DNA of 41,933 nt from CALFUK01 sp964450495 (GCA_964450495.1 CAYVFU010000041.1:1-41933); one strand, 5' to 3'; positions 8,331 to 17,592 are shown, counted from the first letter of the stretch. The notes: generated from the letters alone by a model not told the origin. Program-made: numbers and translations.

Positions 8331-9605
8331 ATGAAAAATAAAGGATGTTTAATCGGCGTAGGACTATTGCTCTTGATTCTAACTGGAGCATTGATCTATT
8401 ATTTTTATGTGCAGAATTCTACTGATCCTGTTAAGTATGAAAGTGTGCAACCTGAAGTTCGGGATGTTTTGAAAAAAGCAGTTGCAACTGGCTCAATCAA
8501 ACCTCGCAGAGAAATAAATATAAAGCCCCAAGTATCAGGAGTTGTGGAACAATTATTTGTGGAAGAAGGCGCAATGGTCAAGAAAGGCCAAAAGCTGGCA
8601 AAAATTAAATTAATTCCATCGCAAGTAAACATCAATAGTGCGCAATCAAATGTAGAATTGGCAAGAATCAGAATGAAAGAAGCTGAGAGAGAATTTGATC
8701 GCCAGACAAATTTGAATAGTCAAAACCTTGATGTAGACCAAGCCAAAGTAGCCTATGATCTTGCACAAAGAGAAAAAGAAAGAAACAGACAATTGTTAGA
8801 AGATGGTGTTATCTCTGAATCAGAATACACACAATTTCAATTAGATTTTGAATTAAAAAAATCTCAATTTGAAAATATAAAAATATCCTCACAAAATTCA
8901 ATTAAACAATTTGCGACAGAGCTCGATATCCGTCGACAAGAGTTAGAAGCATCTATTAATAATTTGCAGTTATTACAAGAAGGTGCCACTAAAAACTCTA
9001 AGCAAGTATCCAATATTATTGTGTCGACAGTGAATGGTATGGTGTTGGACATCCCAGTAGAAGAAGGCTCTTCTGTAATTGAGCGAAATACATTTAATGA
9101 AGGCACAAGTGTCGCTACTGTAGCAGATATGAGTAATTTAATTTTTGAAGGAAAAGTTGATGAATCTGATGTTGGCAAATTACAAGAAGGTATGCCTTTG
9201 GTTGTTACTGTAGGTGCAGTTGTCGATACAACTTTTAAAGCAGCTCTAGAATTCATTTCCCCTAAAGGCGTAGATGAAGAAGGTACCGTCAAATTCGAAA
9301 TCAAAGCTGCTATTACTGATATTCCTGAAGGAGTCTTTTTACGTGCTGGGTATAGTGCAAACGCTGATGTAATTTTAGAGCGCAAAGATCAAGTAGTATC
9401 TGTCCAAGAAAGAGATATTATTTATTCAGGTGACACCACTTTCGTGGAAATTAAACGTGGCGACCAAGAATACGACAAAATAGAAATCGAGACAGGTATC
9501 TCTGACGGATTATATACAGAAGTACTTAATGGCATAGATACTACCAGTCACATTAAAAAGCAGACTGATCCTAATGCGCAAAATATAGATGAGGATGAAG
9601 GATAG
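8331..9605 (+). CDS. HlyD/MacA-type periplasmic adaptor protein
   Basis: A 424-residue membrane fusion protein of the RND/MacA class that would link the permeases to an outer-membrane channel. One N-terminal helix (CLIGVGLLLLILTGALIYYFY) anchors it. A lipoyl half-motif follows (INIKPQVSGVVEQLFVEEGAMVKKGQKLAKI, about 60-90), then a long coiled-coil hairpin (about 100-215), the second lipoyl half (STVNGMVLDIPVEEGSSV), and a beta-barrel domain ending in an acidic tail. The frame is open to 8301, but those first codons (MTPLEFNTIN) are encoded by the palindromic repeat, so the ATG at 8331 is preferred. No TolC-like partner is in the window. Confidence 0.93.
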   Translation: MKNKGCLIGVGLLLLILTGALIYYFYVQNSTDPVKYESVQPEVRDVLKKAVATGSIKPRREINIKPQVSGVVEQLFVEEGAMVKKGQKLAKIKLIPSQVNINSAQSNVELARIRMKEAEREFDRQTNLNSQNLDVDQAKVAYDLAQREKERNRQLLEDGVISESEYTQFQLDFELKKSQFENIKISSQNSIKQFATELDIRRQELEASINNLQLLQEGATKNSKQVSNIIVSTVNGMVLDIPVEEGSSVIERNTFNEGTSVATVADMSNLIFEGKVDESDVGKLQEGMPLVVTVGAVVDTTFKAALEFISPKGVDEEGTVKFEIKAAITDIPEGVFLRAGYSANADVILERKDQVVSVQERDIIYSGDTTFVEIKRGDQEYDKIEIETGISDGLYTEVLNGIDTTSHIKKQTDPNAQNIDEDEG

Positions 9606-9746
9606 TTATATTAAAAGATCAGTCAATGGCGGTTACATAATCGTTTGATGGATATGTTCAATGTTTAATAAATACAAAGCGTGCATTAAAACTTGCTCTA
9701 ATTGTTCCCTTCGTAGCTATTATTTAAATATATAATTGACTATAAA

Positions 9747-10106
9747 TCACTGTTCATTAGTCGGAACATCATCTAAGGAATAATACACAGGTAATCCACG
9801 TTCTTTAGCAATAGCAACATCTTGATCGGCACCTTTAGAATCGCCTTGGATACGTAACACAGCATCGCACTTTTCTAAAAGTCTATGTGCTACTGGATAT
9901 TGTATCTTCTGCCAAACCGCATCTCCGATTTTTTCATTGCCTGCCAATTTCATTAATGGCAATGCTACCCATTCTCCAATCAACGGTACATGCCCTTTTT
10001 CGAAAATAGGTAAAGCGAAAGACTCCAAGTTGTTCATGTTTTTTTCAATCAGATGTGGATCATCGTTTGTACCACTTCTATATGGCCCTGCAATTAAAAT
10101 GAGCAT
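9747..10106 (-). CDS. DUF4406 / nucleoside deoxyribosyltransferase-like protein
   Basis: A 119-residue protein opening with MLILIAGPYRSGTNDDP, the glycine-rich phosphate-loop-like start of DUF4406 and related nucleoside 2-deoxyribosyltransferase-like folds. Further conserved-looking segments are GHVPLIGEWVALPL (about 38-51) and CDAVLRIQGDSKGADQDVAIAKERG (about 79-103), which resemble the substrate and active-site regions of that fold. Members may bind or cleave nucleoside-type ligands, but function here is unproven. It lies 56 bp downstream of the Crp-like gene on the same strand, possibly in one transcript, next to the purine degradation genes. That link to nucleobase metabolism is suggestive only. 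Confidence 0.75.
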   Translation of the reverse strand: MLILIAGPYRSGTNDDPHLIEKNMNNLESFALPIFEKGHVPLIGEWVALPLMKLAGNEKIGDAVWQKIQYPVAHRLLEKCDAVLRIQGDSKGADQDVAIAKERGLPVYYSLDDVPTNEQ

Positions 10107-10162
10107 AGTATTAAATTTTAAACAAATAAAAGACTTACAATAAATCTATCCCTTAATGTAGA

Positions 10163-10786
10163 TTAAGATTTATGCCTTGATCGAATGACACTTAAAAATT
10201 CTGGGGTAACACCGAGATAAGACGCAATTTGCCGTTGGGTTAAAACCTCTACCAGTTCAGGATACTTGTCCATAAATAGACGATATCTATCATCCGCCCG
10301 AAGGGTAAGATTTTGAACCACACGAGTTTGTTCTCTGCAATATGCATTCTGCATTAAAATGCGCCAGAATTCATTGAAACCAGAAACTGTTTCAAATAAA
10401 TTATCCAAAGCAGTTTTTGATATGATAAGAACAGAACTATCCGTCAATGCTTCTATCGTCATTGTTGACGTTTGTTGGCTCACAAAATTTTGCATGTCTG
10501 TGATCCACCAATTTTTCATGGCGAACATAACTGTCAATTCTTTGCCTTCCTCATTAATGCAATAGGCTCTTAGCAATCCTGAAGCAATAAAAAACAATTG
10601 ATGACATGGGGATCCTTCATTCAAAAGTCTTTCTTTTCTTTTGATGTGTCGTTCTTCAAATGACTTTATGATAAGAGCTTTCTCTTGTTCAGATAAATCA
10701 ATGTGACATGTGATGTGTTCTATAATGGCCTGTTTCAATATAGTCTTATATAATTGTAATAAAGATAGCTTTTCCTGCTGTGCCAC
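10163..10786 (-). CDS. Crp/Fnr-family transcriptional regulator
   Basis: A 207-residue Crp/Fnr-type regulator of the form common in Bacteroidota. A cupin-like effector domain spans roughly 25-140 (GSPCHQLFFIASGLLRAYCINEEGKELTVMF), followed by a dimerisation helix and a short HTH ending in LTQRQIASYLGVTPEFLSVIRS. The cAMP-pocket residues of true Crp are not obvious, so the ligand is unknown. It is divergent from xdhA with only 47 bp between start codons, so a regulator bound there would control both. This makes it a good candidate for the local regulator of purine degradation, by position only. Confidence 0.9.
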   Translation of the reverse strand: MAQQEKLSLLQLYKTILKQAIIEHITCHIDLSEQEKALIIKSFEERHIKRKERLLNEGSPCHQLFFIASGLLRAYCINEEGKELTVMFAMKNWWITDMQNFVSQQTSTMTIEALTDSSVLIISKTALDNLFETVSGFNEFWRILMQNAYCREQTRVVQNLTLRADDRYRLFMDKYPELVEVLTQRQIASYLGVTPEFLSVIRSRHKS

Positions 10787-10833
10787 TGTATAGACAAATG
10801 ATTATTAGTAAATTGTCAGCTTAACTAAGATTT
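10787..10833. promoter_or_regulatory. Short divergent control region, Crp-like gene / xdhA
   Basis: Only 47 bp separate the two divergent start codons. Inside is a weak inverted repeat, GACAA (10793-10797) and TTGTC (10813-10817), with arms 15 bp apart. Both promoters must overlap this space or lie within the genes. No convincing TAnnTTTG element was found. The operator call is speculative. Confidence 0.3.
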
Positions 10834-12243
10834 ATGGTTCAGTTTATTCTAAATAATGAGATGATTACCACAAAAGTCGAGAAAGGAACTACGGTTCTTG
10901 ACTTTGTCAGATATCATCAACATCTACGTGGAACAAAGATCGGATGCCGAGAAGGCGATTGTGGGGCATGTACAGTACTTGTCGGTACTTTGGATGGCAA
11001 TAAAGTGAGTTATCAAACAATGACTTGCTGTTTAATGCCACTTGCTAATGCGTATGGAAAGCACATTGTCACCATAGAAGGAATCAATACAGATAAGCTG
11101 AATCCTGCCCAACAAGCAATGGTCGAAGAAGGTGGCACACAATGTGGTTTTTGTACAGTAGGTTTTATTGTCTCAATGACTGGCTTTTGTATGGAAGCTG
11201 ACCAAGCGACATATAAAGAAGCAGTGGCATCTGTCGATGGCAACATTTGCAGATGTACGGGATATAAATCGATTGAGCGAGCTTGCGCACGAATGGTAAA
11301 ATCAATGAAAAATAAAGATGCCAAATCCCCTGTTGAATGGCTCATAAAGAAAGGGCATTTGCCGCCATATTTTTCGACAATTGCATCACGAATAAAAAAA
11401 ATTAAAAAAATAAAATCAGCAAGTAAGAAAAACAACATCCCTGTAGGTGGTGGTACAGATTTATATGTTCAACGTCCTGAGGAGATGATAGATAAAGCAG
11501 CTGTCCATTTATTTGATAAAAAAAAATACAAAGACATTAAATCAAAAGGCAACTACATTTATATTGGAGCAGAAGCTACTGCAACTGATATTTTACAATC
11601 GCCGTTGATACAAAAACATTTCCCTTCTTTGGATGAAGACATGAAACTGGTATCCTCTACACCAATTAGAAATATGGGAACCATTGCTGGTAATTTTGTC
11701 AATGCATCTCCTATAGGCGACCTGACTATTTATTTTCTTGCACTAGATAGTGATGTTGTTTTGGAAAGAAATGGCAAAGAACGAATTGTCCCTTTAAATA
11801 AATTCTATTTAGGATATAAAAAACTAGATAAAAAGTCCAATGAAGTTGTCAGATGGATACGATTTAAAAAGCCAACTAAAACTCAACTGTACAATTTTGA
11901 AAAAGTCTGTAAGCGTACGCATCTTGATATTGCCTCTGTCAACAGCGCTGCTCTAATTTCTAAAAAAGGAAATAAAATAATAGAAGCCCATATTTCGATA
12001 GGTGGTGTGGGACCAATCCCGACCTATTTATTTAAAACATGTCAATTTTTAAAAGGCAAAACCATTACACCCGAAATTGTAGAGCAAGCACATCAAGTAT
12101 TAGCAAAAGAAATTTCTCCCATAAGTGACGCAAGAGGTTCGGCTGACTACAAACGTTTGTTAGCCCGACAATTATTTTTTGCACATTTTATAGAATTATT
12201 TCCTGCCAAATTTTCTTTGACATCATTAATGTTGACACACTAG
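10834..12243 (+). CDS. xdhA: Xanthine dehydrogenase small subunit (2Fe-2S and FAD)
   Basis: A 469-residue XdhA that moves electrons from the molybdenum centre to NAD. The N-terminal ferredoxin domain has the first cluster ligands in GCREGDCGAC (about 37-46) and the second cluster in TQCGFC ... CRCTGY (about 107-147). The FAD domain begins near 195 with PVGGGTDLYVQRP and includes SSTPIRNMGTIAGNFVNASPIGD, the flavin-binding segment. A C-terminal CO-dehydrogenase-flavoprotein-like domain completes it. Start is ATG 10834. The stop is 1 bp before xdhB, so the two subunits are translated together. First gene of the purine degradation island. Confidence 0.95.
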   Translation: MVQFILNNEMITTKVEKGTTVLDFVRYHQHLRGTKIGCREGDCGACTVLVGTLDGNKVSYQTMTCCLMPLANAYGKHIVTIEGINTDKLNPAQQAMVEEGGTQCGFCTVGFIVSMTGFCMEADQATYKEAVASVDGNICRCTGYKSIERACARMVKSMKNKDAKSPVEWLIKKGHLPPYFSTIASRIKKIKKIKSASKKNNIPVGGGTDLYVQRPEEMIDKAAVHLFDKKKYKDIKSKGNYIYIGAEATATDILQSPLIQKHFPSLDEDMKLVSSTPIRNMGTIAGNFVNASPIGDLTIYFLALDSDVVLERNGKERIVPLNKFYLGYKKLDKKSNEVVRWIRFKKPTKTQLYNFEKVCKRTHLDIASVNSAALISKKGNKIIEAHISIGGVGPIPTYLFKTCQFLKGKTITPEIVEQAHQVLAKEISPISDARGSADYKRLLARQLFFAHFIELFPAKFSLTSLMLTH

Positions 12244-12244
12244 T

Positions 12245-14533
12245 ATGAAAAAGAAAACAAATAGCCATATTCCTTCGATGAAAAATATTGATTCGCATTC
12301 GCATGTTAGAGGCGAATCAATATATGTTGATGATATACCAGAAAGACAAGGGACATTACATGCCGCAATTGTGACATCTTCAATTGCACACGGCAAGATA
12401 ACATCCGCTGATTATTCACAGGCATTAAAACAAGCCGGTGTAGTCAGGATATTAACGCACAAGGACATTCCTGGTGAAAATCAAATAGGAGGCATTATTC
12501 CGGATGAACCTTTATTTGCCAAAAAAGACGTTCATTTTCAAGGACAGCCTATTGCACTAATTTTAGCGACTACAGAGTTAGAAGCCAGATTAGCACTTCA
12601 TCATGTCAAGATAACATATAAGGAGAAGAAAGCAGTTGTCGATCCTATAGAAGCGTATAAAAAAGGTATGCTGCATATTCCTTCACGCACATTCCAATTA
12701 GGCAATACGTCTAACGCTTGGAAAAAATGTACCCATATTATTGAAGGCAAAGCGGATACAGATGGACAAGAACATTTATACCTAGAAACGCAAGGTGCTT
12801 ATGCCTATCCTGTAGAAAATGGTCACATTACTTTGGTCTCTTCAACCCAAGGACCAACTGCTGTACAACGAACGGCTGCTAAAGTTCTAGGCATCCCCAT
12901 GCATAAGATAGAAGTCGATGTCCGCAGACTTGGTGGTGGTTTTGGTGGCAAAGAAGATCAAGCAACTGCTTGGGGTGTAATGGCTGCGTTAGCTGCACAA
13001 GTTTGTCAATGTCCTGTCAAGCTCATTCTCCATCGAATGGATGACATGAAGATGACAGGTAAACGAAATCCGTACAGATCAACCTATAAAATAGGGCTAG
13101 ACAAACGCTTAAATATCCTTGCCTTCGAAGCGGATTATTATCAGAATGCAGGAGCAGCTGCAGATCTTTCTCCAGCCATTTTAGAGCGAACATTGTTTCA
13201 TTGCACCAATGCCTATTATGTACCACATGTGACTGCAAGAGCACATTCGTGCATCACACATATTCCACCAAACACTGCTTTTAGAGGATTCGGTGGACCA
13301 CAAGGCATGTTTGTCATGGAAGCTGCCATTGCAAAAGCAGCAAGAGAAATTGGTGTCGCGCCAAGGGACATCCAATTAAAAAACTTATTAAGCAATGGCC
13401 AGGTATTTCCTTACGGTCAAAAAGTAGAAGAGTGTCAAGCAAAACCAACATGGCGTGCTTTAGAGAAAAAGCATTCATTACAAAAGATAGATAAAGACAT
13501 AAAAGCCTTTAATAAAAAGCATGATCATCTAAAAAAGGGCTTGGCGATTATGCCTATATGTTTTGGCATTTCTTTCACCAATACACCCATGAATCATGCA
13601 CGTGCATTAATTCATATTTATCAAGATGGTAGTGTTGGGATAAGTACAGCTGCAGTAGAAATGGGACAAGGTGTGAATACCAAAATGGTACAAGTCGCCG
13701 CAAAAATATTGAGTATTGATGCATCTAGAATTAAAATAGAATCAACCAATACTACTCGAGTTGCTAATACATCTCCATCAGCTGCTAGTTCTACAGCAGA
13801 CCTAAATGGAAAAGCAGTTGAAATGGCATGCAATGCTTTAGTAAAACGACTAAGCAAAATAGCAGCAAAAAACCTCAAGGCTAAATTGTCAGATGTCAGT
13901 CTAAAAGACGAGTACATTTACATTAATAAAAAGAAATCTACTATTGGTTGGGAAGCCTTGATACAAGCAGCATTTTTGGCAAGAGTAAGTTTGACAGAAA
14001 ACGCACATTATTCTACGCCTAAAATACATTTCGATAAAGAAAAAGAAAAGGGTCATCCATTTGCGTATCATGTCTATGGAACGGCAGCTTTTGTTGTTAC
14101 TGTGGATTGTATTCGTGGGCGTTATGATTTTGATGCTGTCCATGTCGTGCATGACTTTGGCACCAGCATGAATCGCATTATAGATTTAGGTCAAATGGAA
14201 GGCGGTCTTGTCCAAGGAATTGGGTGGATGACTATGGAAGAATTGTTATACAATCAAGATGGCAGATTAATGAGCAATGCTTTATCAACATATAAAATCC
14301 CAGATATTTATTCTGTTCCAAAAGAAATAAATGTAAGCTTTTTAAACACTGATGGCAACGACATGGCAATATTCAAATCCAAGGCTGTTGGTGAGCCACC
14401 GCTGCTGTATGGCATTGGCGCTTACTTTGCTATTCTAGATGCCGTTCAACATTTTAATCCAAATTTTGAGCCTGATATTTATCATGCACCATTTACTCCG
14501 GAGAAGGTATTGATGGGGCTTTATAATTTTTAA
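12245..14533 (+). CDS. xdhB: Xanthine dehydrogenase molybdopterin subunit
   Basis: A 762-residue large subunit carrying the molybdopterin cofactor; it hydroxylates hypoxanthine to xanthine and xanthine to urate. It starts with the HVRGESIYVDDIPERQGTLH segment of the aldehyde oxidase/XDH a/b hammerhead domain, then RRLGGGFGGKEDQA (about 226-239), FRGFGGPQGMFVMEAAI (about 344-360), and near the C-terminus KAVGEPPLLYGIGAYFAI, which contains the catalytic glutamate of GEPP. Length is normal for the bacterial split enzyme. The purine rather than aldehyde specificity is supported by the XdhC, uricase and adenine deaminase genes alongside. Confidence 0.95.
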   Translation: MKKKTNSHIPSMKNIDSHSHVRGESIYVDDIPERQGTLHAAIVTSSIAHGKITSADYSQALKQAGVVRILTHKDIPGENQIGGIIPDEPLFAKKDVHFQGQPIALILATTELEARLALHHVKITYKEKKAVVDPIEAYKKGMLHIPSRTFQLGNTSNAWKKCTHIIEGKADTDGQEHLYLETQGAYAYPVENGHITLVSSTQGPTAVQRTAAKVLGIPMHKIEVDVRRLGGGFGGKEDQATAWGVMAALAAQVCQCPVKLILHRMDDMKMTGKRNPYRSTYKIGLDKRLNILAFEADYYQNAGAAADLSPAILERTLFHCTNAYYVPHVTARAHSCITHIPPNTAFRGFGGPQGMFVMEAAIAKAAREIGVAPRDIQLKNLLSNGQVFPYGQKVEECQAKPTWRALEKKHSLQKIDKDIKAFNKKHDHLKKGLAIMPICFGISFTNTPMNHARALIHIYQDGSVGISTAAVEMGQGVNTKMVQVAAKILSIDASRIKIESTNTTRVANTSPSAASSTADLNGKAVEMACNALVKRLSKIAAKNLKAKLSDVSLKDEYIYINKKKSTIGWEALIQAAFLARVSLTENAHYSTPKIHFDKEKEKGHPFAYHVYGTAAFVVTVDCIRGRYDFDAVHVVHDFGTSMNRIIDLGQMEGGLVQGIGWMTMEELLYNQDGRLMSNALSTYKIPDIYSVPKEINVSFLNTDGNDMAIFKSKAVGEPPLLYGIGAYFAILDAVQHFNPNFEPDIYHAPFTPEKVLMGLYNF

Positions 14534-14594
14534 TTATTAATTATTAGTGCTTGATGCTAAATGATGGATCGCAGAATCATTGCTAAATTTTAAA

Positions 14595-14671
14595 CCTGCC
14601 TGCCGCAAGGCAGGTGCTTAGTGTTTAATTATGAGTCGAGAGGGAAGAAAACCTGCCTGCTGGAAGGCAGG
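14595..14671. repeat. Two copies of a CCTGCCT...AGGCAGG hairpin
   Basis: Copies at 14595-14614 and 14652-14671 each form a 7-bp perfect stem (CCTGCCT with AGGCAGG) with a 6-nt loop (GCCGCA and GCTGGA). They sit between the convergent xdhB and urate oxidase genes. They are far more GC-rich than the surrounding sequence and look like a short interspersed palindrome family. They may help block read-through from either side, though no clear T tract follows. Confidence 0.65.
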
Positions 14672-14705
14672 TACAAAACCTTAATTTTAGACTTTACTAT
14701 TTGTA

Positions 14706-15551
14706 TTATTTTCTTTCTAATGTTCCTTTAATCTCTCCGTACGGATCTTCCGTGACCACAAAAATTTCATTGTCGTTAGCTAATTCAAATGGAGATAGAT
14801 TTACCAATAAATGATGTTTGTTTGGCATATCAATATCTATCTTGTTTACCTGCTCCACATTATTTAATACACGCTTACCCATATCATATAAAGTATGTTG
14901 CACGGATAAACTTTTATGATTTGCAAAAGAGGACAATAAATGTTGCTGAATATCTTCTCTAGTTTTTGCAAAATCCAAGTCGTTAGAATTATAATCCCAC
15001 AATGTTGTTAAGCTAGTGGCAAAAATTCGATCCTCTGTATCTTTTAGTGTGGTGTACTGATCTCTTTTAAAATTTGAAAAACCTGAATCTGTTGTTTTCA
15101 AAATCAGTAAATCACTGATGCCAGATTGGACTTTCAACGAATCGGCAGTTAACTCTATGACAGCATTCCATTTTTCATTACCTCCTCTTTGGTAAGCTTG
15201 AGGATGCGCCTTGCCATCTGCTGATATTTGTACCCATTGTTTTTGTGACAATTCCACATGCACTTTATGAATTTGTGGATTGTTGTCATGAAAATGTTTA
15301 GCCAAGTAAATTCCAAATTCCTCAATTGTATTCAACGAGTGATTTTTAGCTAGTGCGAAAACTGTATTCTTTTGGGTATCTGTAGGCAGTACATTGGAAT
15401 TATCTCCGATCGTATGCGCCTCTTCAAATTCTCCCTCAAACAAAGTACGGACATCTACTTCTTTAATTTCATGCCAATCAGCATGCTTGGTTAATTTCAT
15501 GACGCGGATAGCAGATTTACCATAGCTCGTACTTGACAATTTAATACTCAT
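14706..15551 (-). CDS. uox: Urate oxidase (cofactor-free uricase)
   Basis: A 281-residue uricase that oxidises urate with O2 to 5-hydroxyisourate and H2O2. Visible motifs are SYGKSAIRVMK with the catalytic lysine at about residue 12, LPTDTQKNTVFALAK with the conserved Thr57-Asp58 of the active site, DSGFSNFKRDQYTTL near 160-175, and the late PNKHHLL histidine motif. Both tandem T-fold domains are present. The frame opens at 15578, but the ATG at 15551 gives the usual short N-terminus before SYGKS. It is the only gene of the purine route on the minus strand and is divergent from the allantoinase gene, so the two share a 111-bp control region. Confidence 0.95.
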   Translation of the reverse strand: MSIKLSSTSYGKSAIRVMKLTKHADWHEIKEVDVRTLFEGEFEEAHTIGDNSNVLPTDTQKNTVFALAKNHSLNTIEEFGIYLAKHFHDNNPQIHKVHVELSQKQWVQISADGKAHPQAYQRGGNEKWNAVIELTADSLKVQSGISDLLILKTTDSGFSNFKRDQYTTLKDTEDRIFATSLTTLWDYNSNDLDFAKTREDIQQHLLSSFANHKSLSVQHTLYDMGKRVLNNVEQVNKIDIDMPNKHHLLVNLSPFELANDNEIFVVTEDPYGEIKGTLERK

Positions 15552-15662
15552 TTTCTTTCCTTTAGTTTTGTGAAGCAATAACTCTTATATTGACAAGTAA
15601 TTCGTAAATCGCTTCATCACATAATAGTCACATTCGTATAAGCTTAAACATACACAAATTTT

Positions 15663-17012
15663 ATGCCTTCTAAAATTATTTATAGTCACCGTGTTTATGC
15701 TAACGACAGATTGCAAGAAGCCTCCGTTTATATCAAGGACGGAATTATTGTAGATGTGTTTGCTGGAAAAAAACAACTCTCTGACATTGAATGTATCGAT
15801 TATGAGAATCTAGTCATTTTTCCTGGTGTGGTTGACGCCCATATCCATATTAACGAACCAGGAAGAACAGAATGGGAAGGCTTTCACTCGGCAACCCTTT
15901 CTGCTGCAAAAGGAGGCATTACCACATTGGTTGATATGCCTCTAAATTCCAGTCCTGTGACTATTGATGCGGCCTCTTTTGATAAAAAGATTAAAGCAAG
16001 TCACAATCAAAGGCATGTACACTGCGGTTTTTGGGGTGGTCTTGTTCCATCAAATTCTACAGATTTATCTGGTCTAATGCAAAAAGGCGTACTTGGCTTC
16101 AAAGCATTTTTGACACCATCAGGAATAGATGAATTTCAACATGTCACTGAAAAAGATTTGATAAATGGCTTGAAACAATTGAAAGGAACGGGTCTGCCGT
16201 TATTGGCTCATTGCGAATTTGATTCTTATCATGAGGGGATTACCGCATTTAAAAAGAATCCATATAGCTACAAGCACTTTTTACATTCTCGTCCAAAGTC
16301 ATGGGAGAATGATGCAGTGAGAAAAATGATCGCTTTATGCCGGGAATTTAGAACACCTATTCACATTGTACATTTATCTTCTGCAGAGGTACTTCCAGAT
16401 ATTTTAAGCGCAAAAGAAGAAGGTTTGCCATTGACAGTAGAAACCTGTCCACACTATTTATTTTTTGAAGCAGAGCAAATTCCAGATGGTGATACCAGAT
16501 ATAAATGCACCCCTCCAATAAGAGAAAAAGAGAATAACGAGCTGCTTTGGCAAGCTCTTGAATCTGGCTTAATCGATTTTATAGCAAGCGATCATTCACC
16601 AGCACCAGAATCCTTAAAAGAAATACAAAGTGGTAATTTATGGGAAGCTTGGGGCGGAATTATTGGCGGACAATGTTTACTAACAGCAACTTGGACAAAA
16701 GCAAAACAAAGAGGAATTCAACTGGAAAATTTAACTAAATGGCTATGTGAATATCCAGCAACATTTATTGGCTTTGGCAAATCAAAAGGAAAGATTCAAA
16801 AAGGATATGATGCAGATTTATTGGTGTGGAATCCAGAAAAACGAGGTATTGTAACAAAGGAAAGTTTATTCTGCAGACATACCTGTAGTCCGTATGTTGG
16901 ACAGGAATTATTTGGGGAGGTTGTTGCTACTTATTGTGGTGGAGAAGCTGTGGTGGTGGATGGGGAGATTGGTCAATTGGGGGGAGGGGGCGTACTAGAA
17001 TTTCTAGTATAA
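15663..17012 (+). CDS. allB: Allantoinase
   Basis: A 449-residue amidohydrolase that opens S-allantoin to allantoate. It has the cyclic amidohydrolase metal ligands: DAHIHINEPGRTEWEGF near 59-75 (HxH), the likely carbamylated lysine in GVLGFKAFLTPSG near 140-155, histidines in LLAHCEFDSYHEG and IHIVHLSSAEVL, and the aspartate of FIASDHSP near 311-318. The DMPLNSSP stretch and the position next to uricase favour allantoinase over dihydroorotase or hydantoinase. Length is typical (about 450). The C-terminus is glycine-rich (GQLGGGGVLEF), which is a little odd but does not touch the active site. Confidence 0.93.
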   Translation: MPSKIIYSHRVYANDRLQEASVYIKDGIIVDVFAGKKQLSDIECIDYENLVIFPGVVDAHIHINEPGRTEWEGFHSATLSAAKGGITTLVDMPLNSSPVTIDAASFDKKIKASHNQRHVHCGFWGGLVPSNSTDLSGLMQKGVLGFKAFLTPSGIDEFQHVTEKDLINGLKQLKGTGLPLLAHCEFDSYHEGITAFKKNPYSYKHFLHSRPKSWENDAVRKMIALCREFRTPIHIVHLSSAEVLPDILSAKEEGLPLTVETCPHYLFFEAEQIPDGDTRYKCTPPIREKENNELLWQALESGLIDFIASDHSPAPESLKEIQSGNLWEAWGGIIGGQCLLTATWTKAKQRGIQLENLTKWLCEYPATFIGFGKSKGKIQKGYDADLLVWNPEKRGIVTKESLFCRHTCSPYVGQELFGEVVATYCGGEAVVVDGEIGQLGGGGVLEFLV

Positions 17013-17103
17013 TAGGAATAGTGGGATTTAGAAACTTGTAATGACAGATTTACTGTATTTATTTATAGGCAATAACTAAAATAAAACGGCCGGACTCTTT
17101 TTA

Positions 17104-17126
17104 GACTATAGTTAAATCCTATAGTC
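17104..17126. other. Perfect 8-bp stem-loop before the GxxExxY gene
   Basis: GACTATAG (17104-17111) and CTATAGTC (17119-17126) enclose a 7-nt loop and are followed by TTTG. The stem is AT-rich, and the T run is too short for a confident terminator call. It may end the allantoinase transcript or mark the left edge of the GxxExxY insertion. Confidence 0.4.
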
Positions 17127-17193
17127 TTTGTAATGGCAAAATTATTATTGTATTCAGAGATTTATCGTATTTTCTTTTTGCAAAGACAACATT

Positions 17194-17592
17194 ATGAAGG
17201 ACAAAGAACTTACACATAAGATTATTGGGTGTGCGATGAAGGTACATTCTACTTTGGGGAATGGATTTGAAGAAGTTATTTATTTAAGAGCATTGGCTAT
17301 TGAATTTAAAAAGCTAGGTCTTTCTTTTGCTAGAGAAATGACTATGGAAATTTTTTATGATGGCGAACGAATTGGTACGCGACGCGTGGACTATTTTGTG
17401 GAAGATAAGGTCATGCTTGAACTTAAAGCAGTAGCTAACTTAGACGATACTCATTTAGCACAAGCTATTAATTACTGTGAAGTTTATAAGCTACCACTAG
17501 GATTACTGATAAATTTTGGAAAAAGAAGTTTGGAATTTAAACGAGTATATAATACCAAACACCCCGATAATAAACAGCCTAGATTCTCCTAA
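17194..17592 (+). CDS. GxxExxY protein (PD-(D/E)XK-like)
   Basis: A 132-residue member of the GxxExxY family. The name motif is seen as GNGFEEVIY near residues 22-30, preceded by HKIIGCAMKVHSTLG. A nuclease-like core follows: RVDYFVEDKVMLELKAV (D...ExK, about 64-81) and the HLAQAINYCEVYKLPLGLLINFG segment (about 89-111). The D-ExK arrangement fits a PD-(D/E)XK-type fold, but no activity is established for the family to my knowledge. It has no evident link to purine degradation, yet it sits between allantoinase and the decarboxylase/HIU hydrolase gene with about 160-180 bp of non-coding sequence on each side, consistent with later insertion. Confidence 0.88.
   Translation: MKDKELTHKIIGCAMKVHSTLGNGFEEVIYLRALAIEFKKLGLSFAREMTMEIFYDGERIGTRRVDYFVEDKVMLELKAVANLDDTHLAQAINYCEVYKLPLGLLINFGKRSLEFKRVYNTKHPDNKQPRFS

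Noticed and set aside
10834..14533. Aldehyde oxidase or CO dehydrogenase instead of xanthine dehydrogenase
   Set aside because: The XdhC partner, uricase and adenine deaminase genes nearby make xanthine dehydrogenase by far the better reading, although the family motifs alone are shared.
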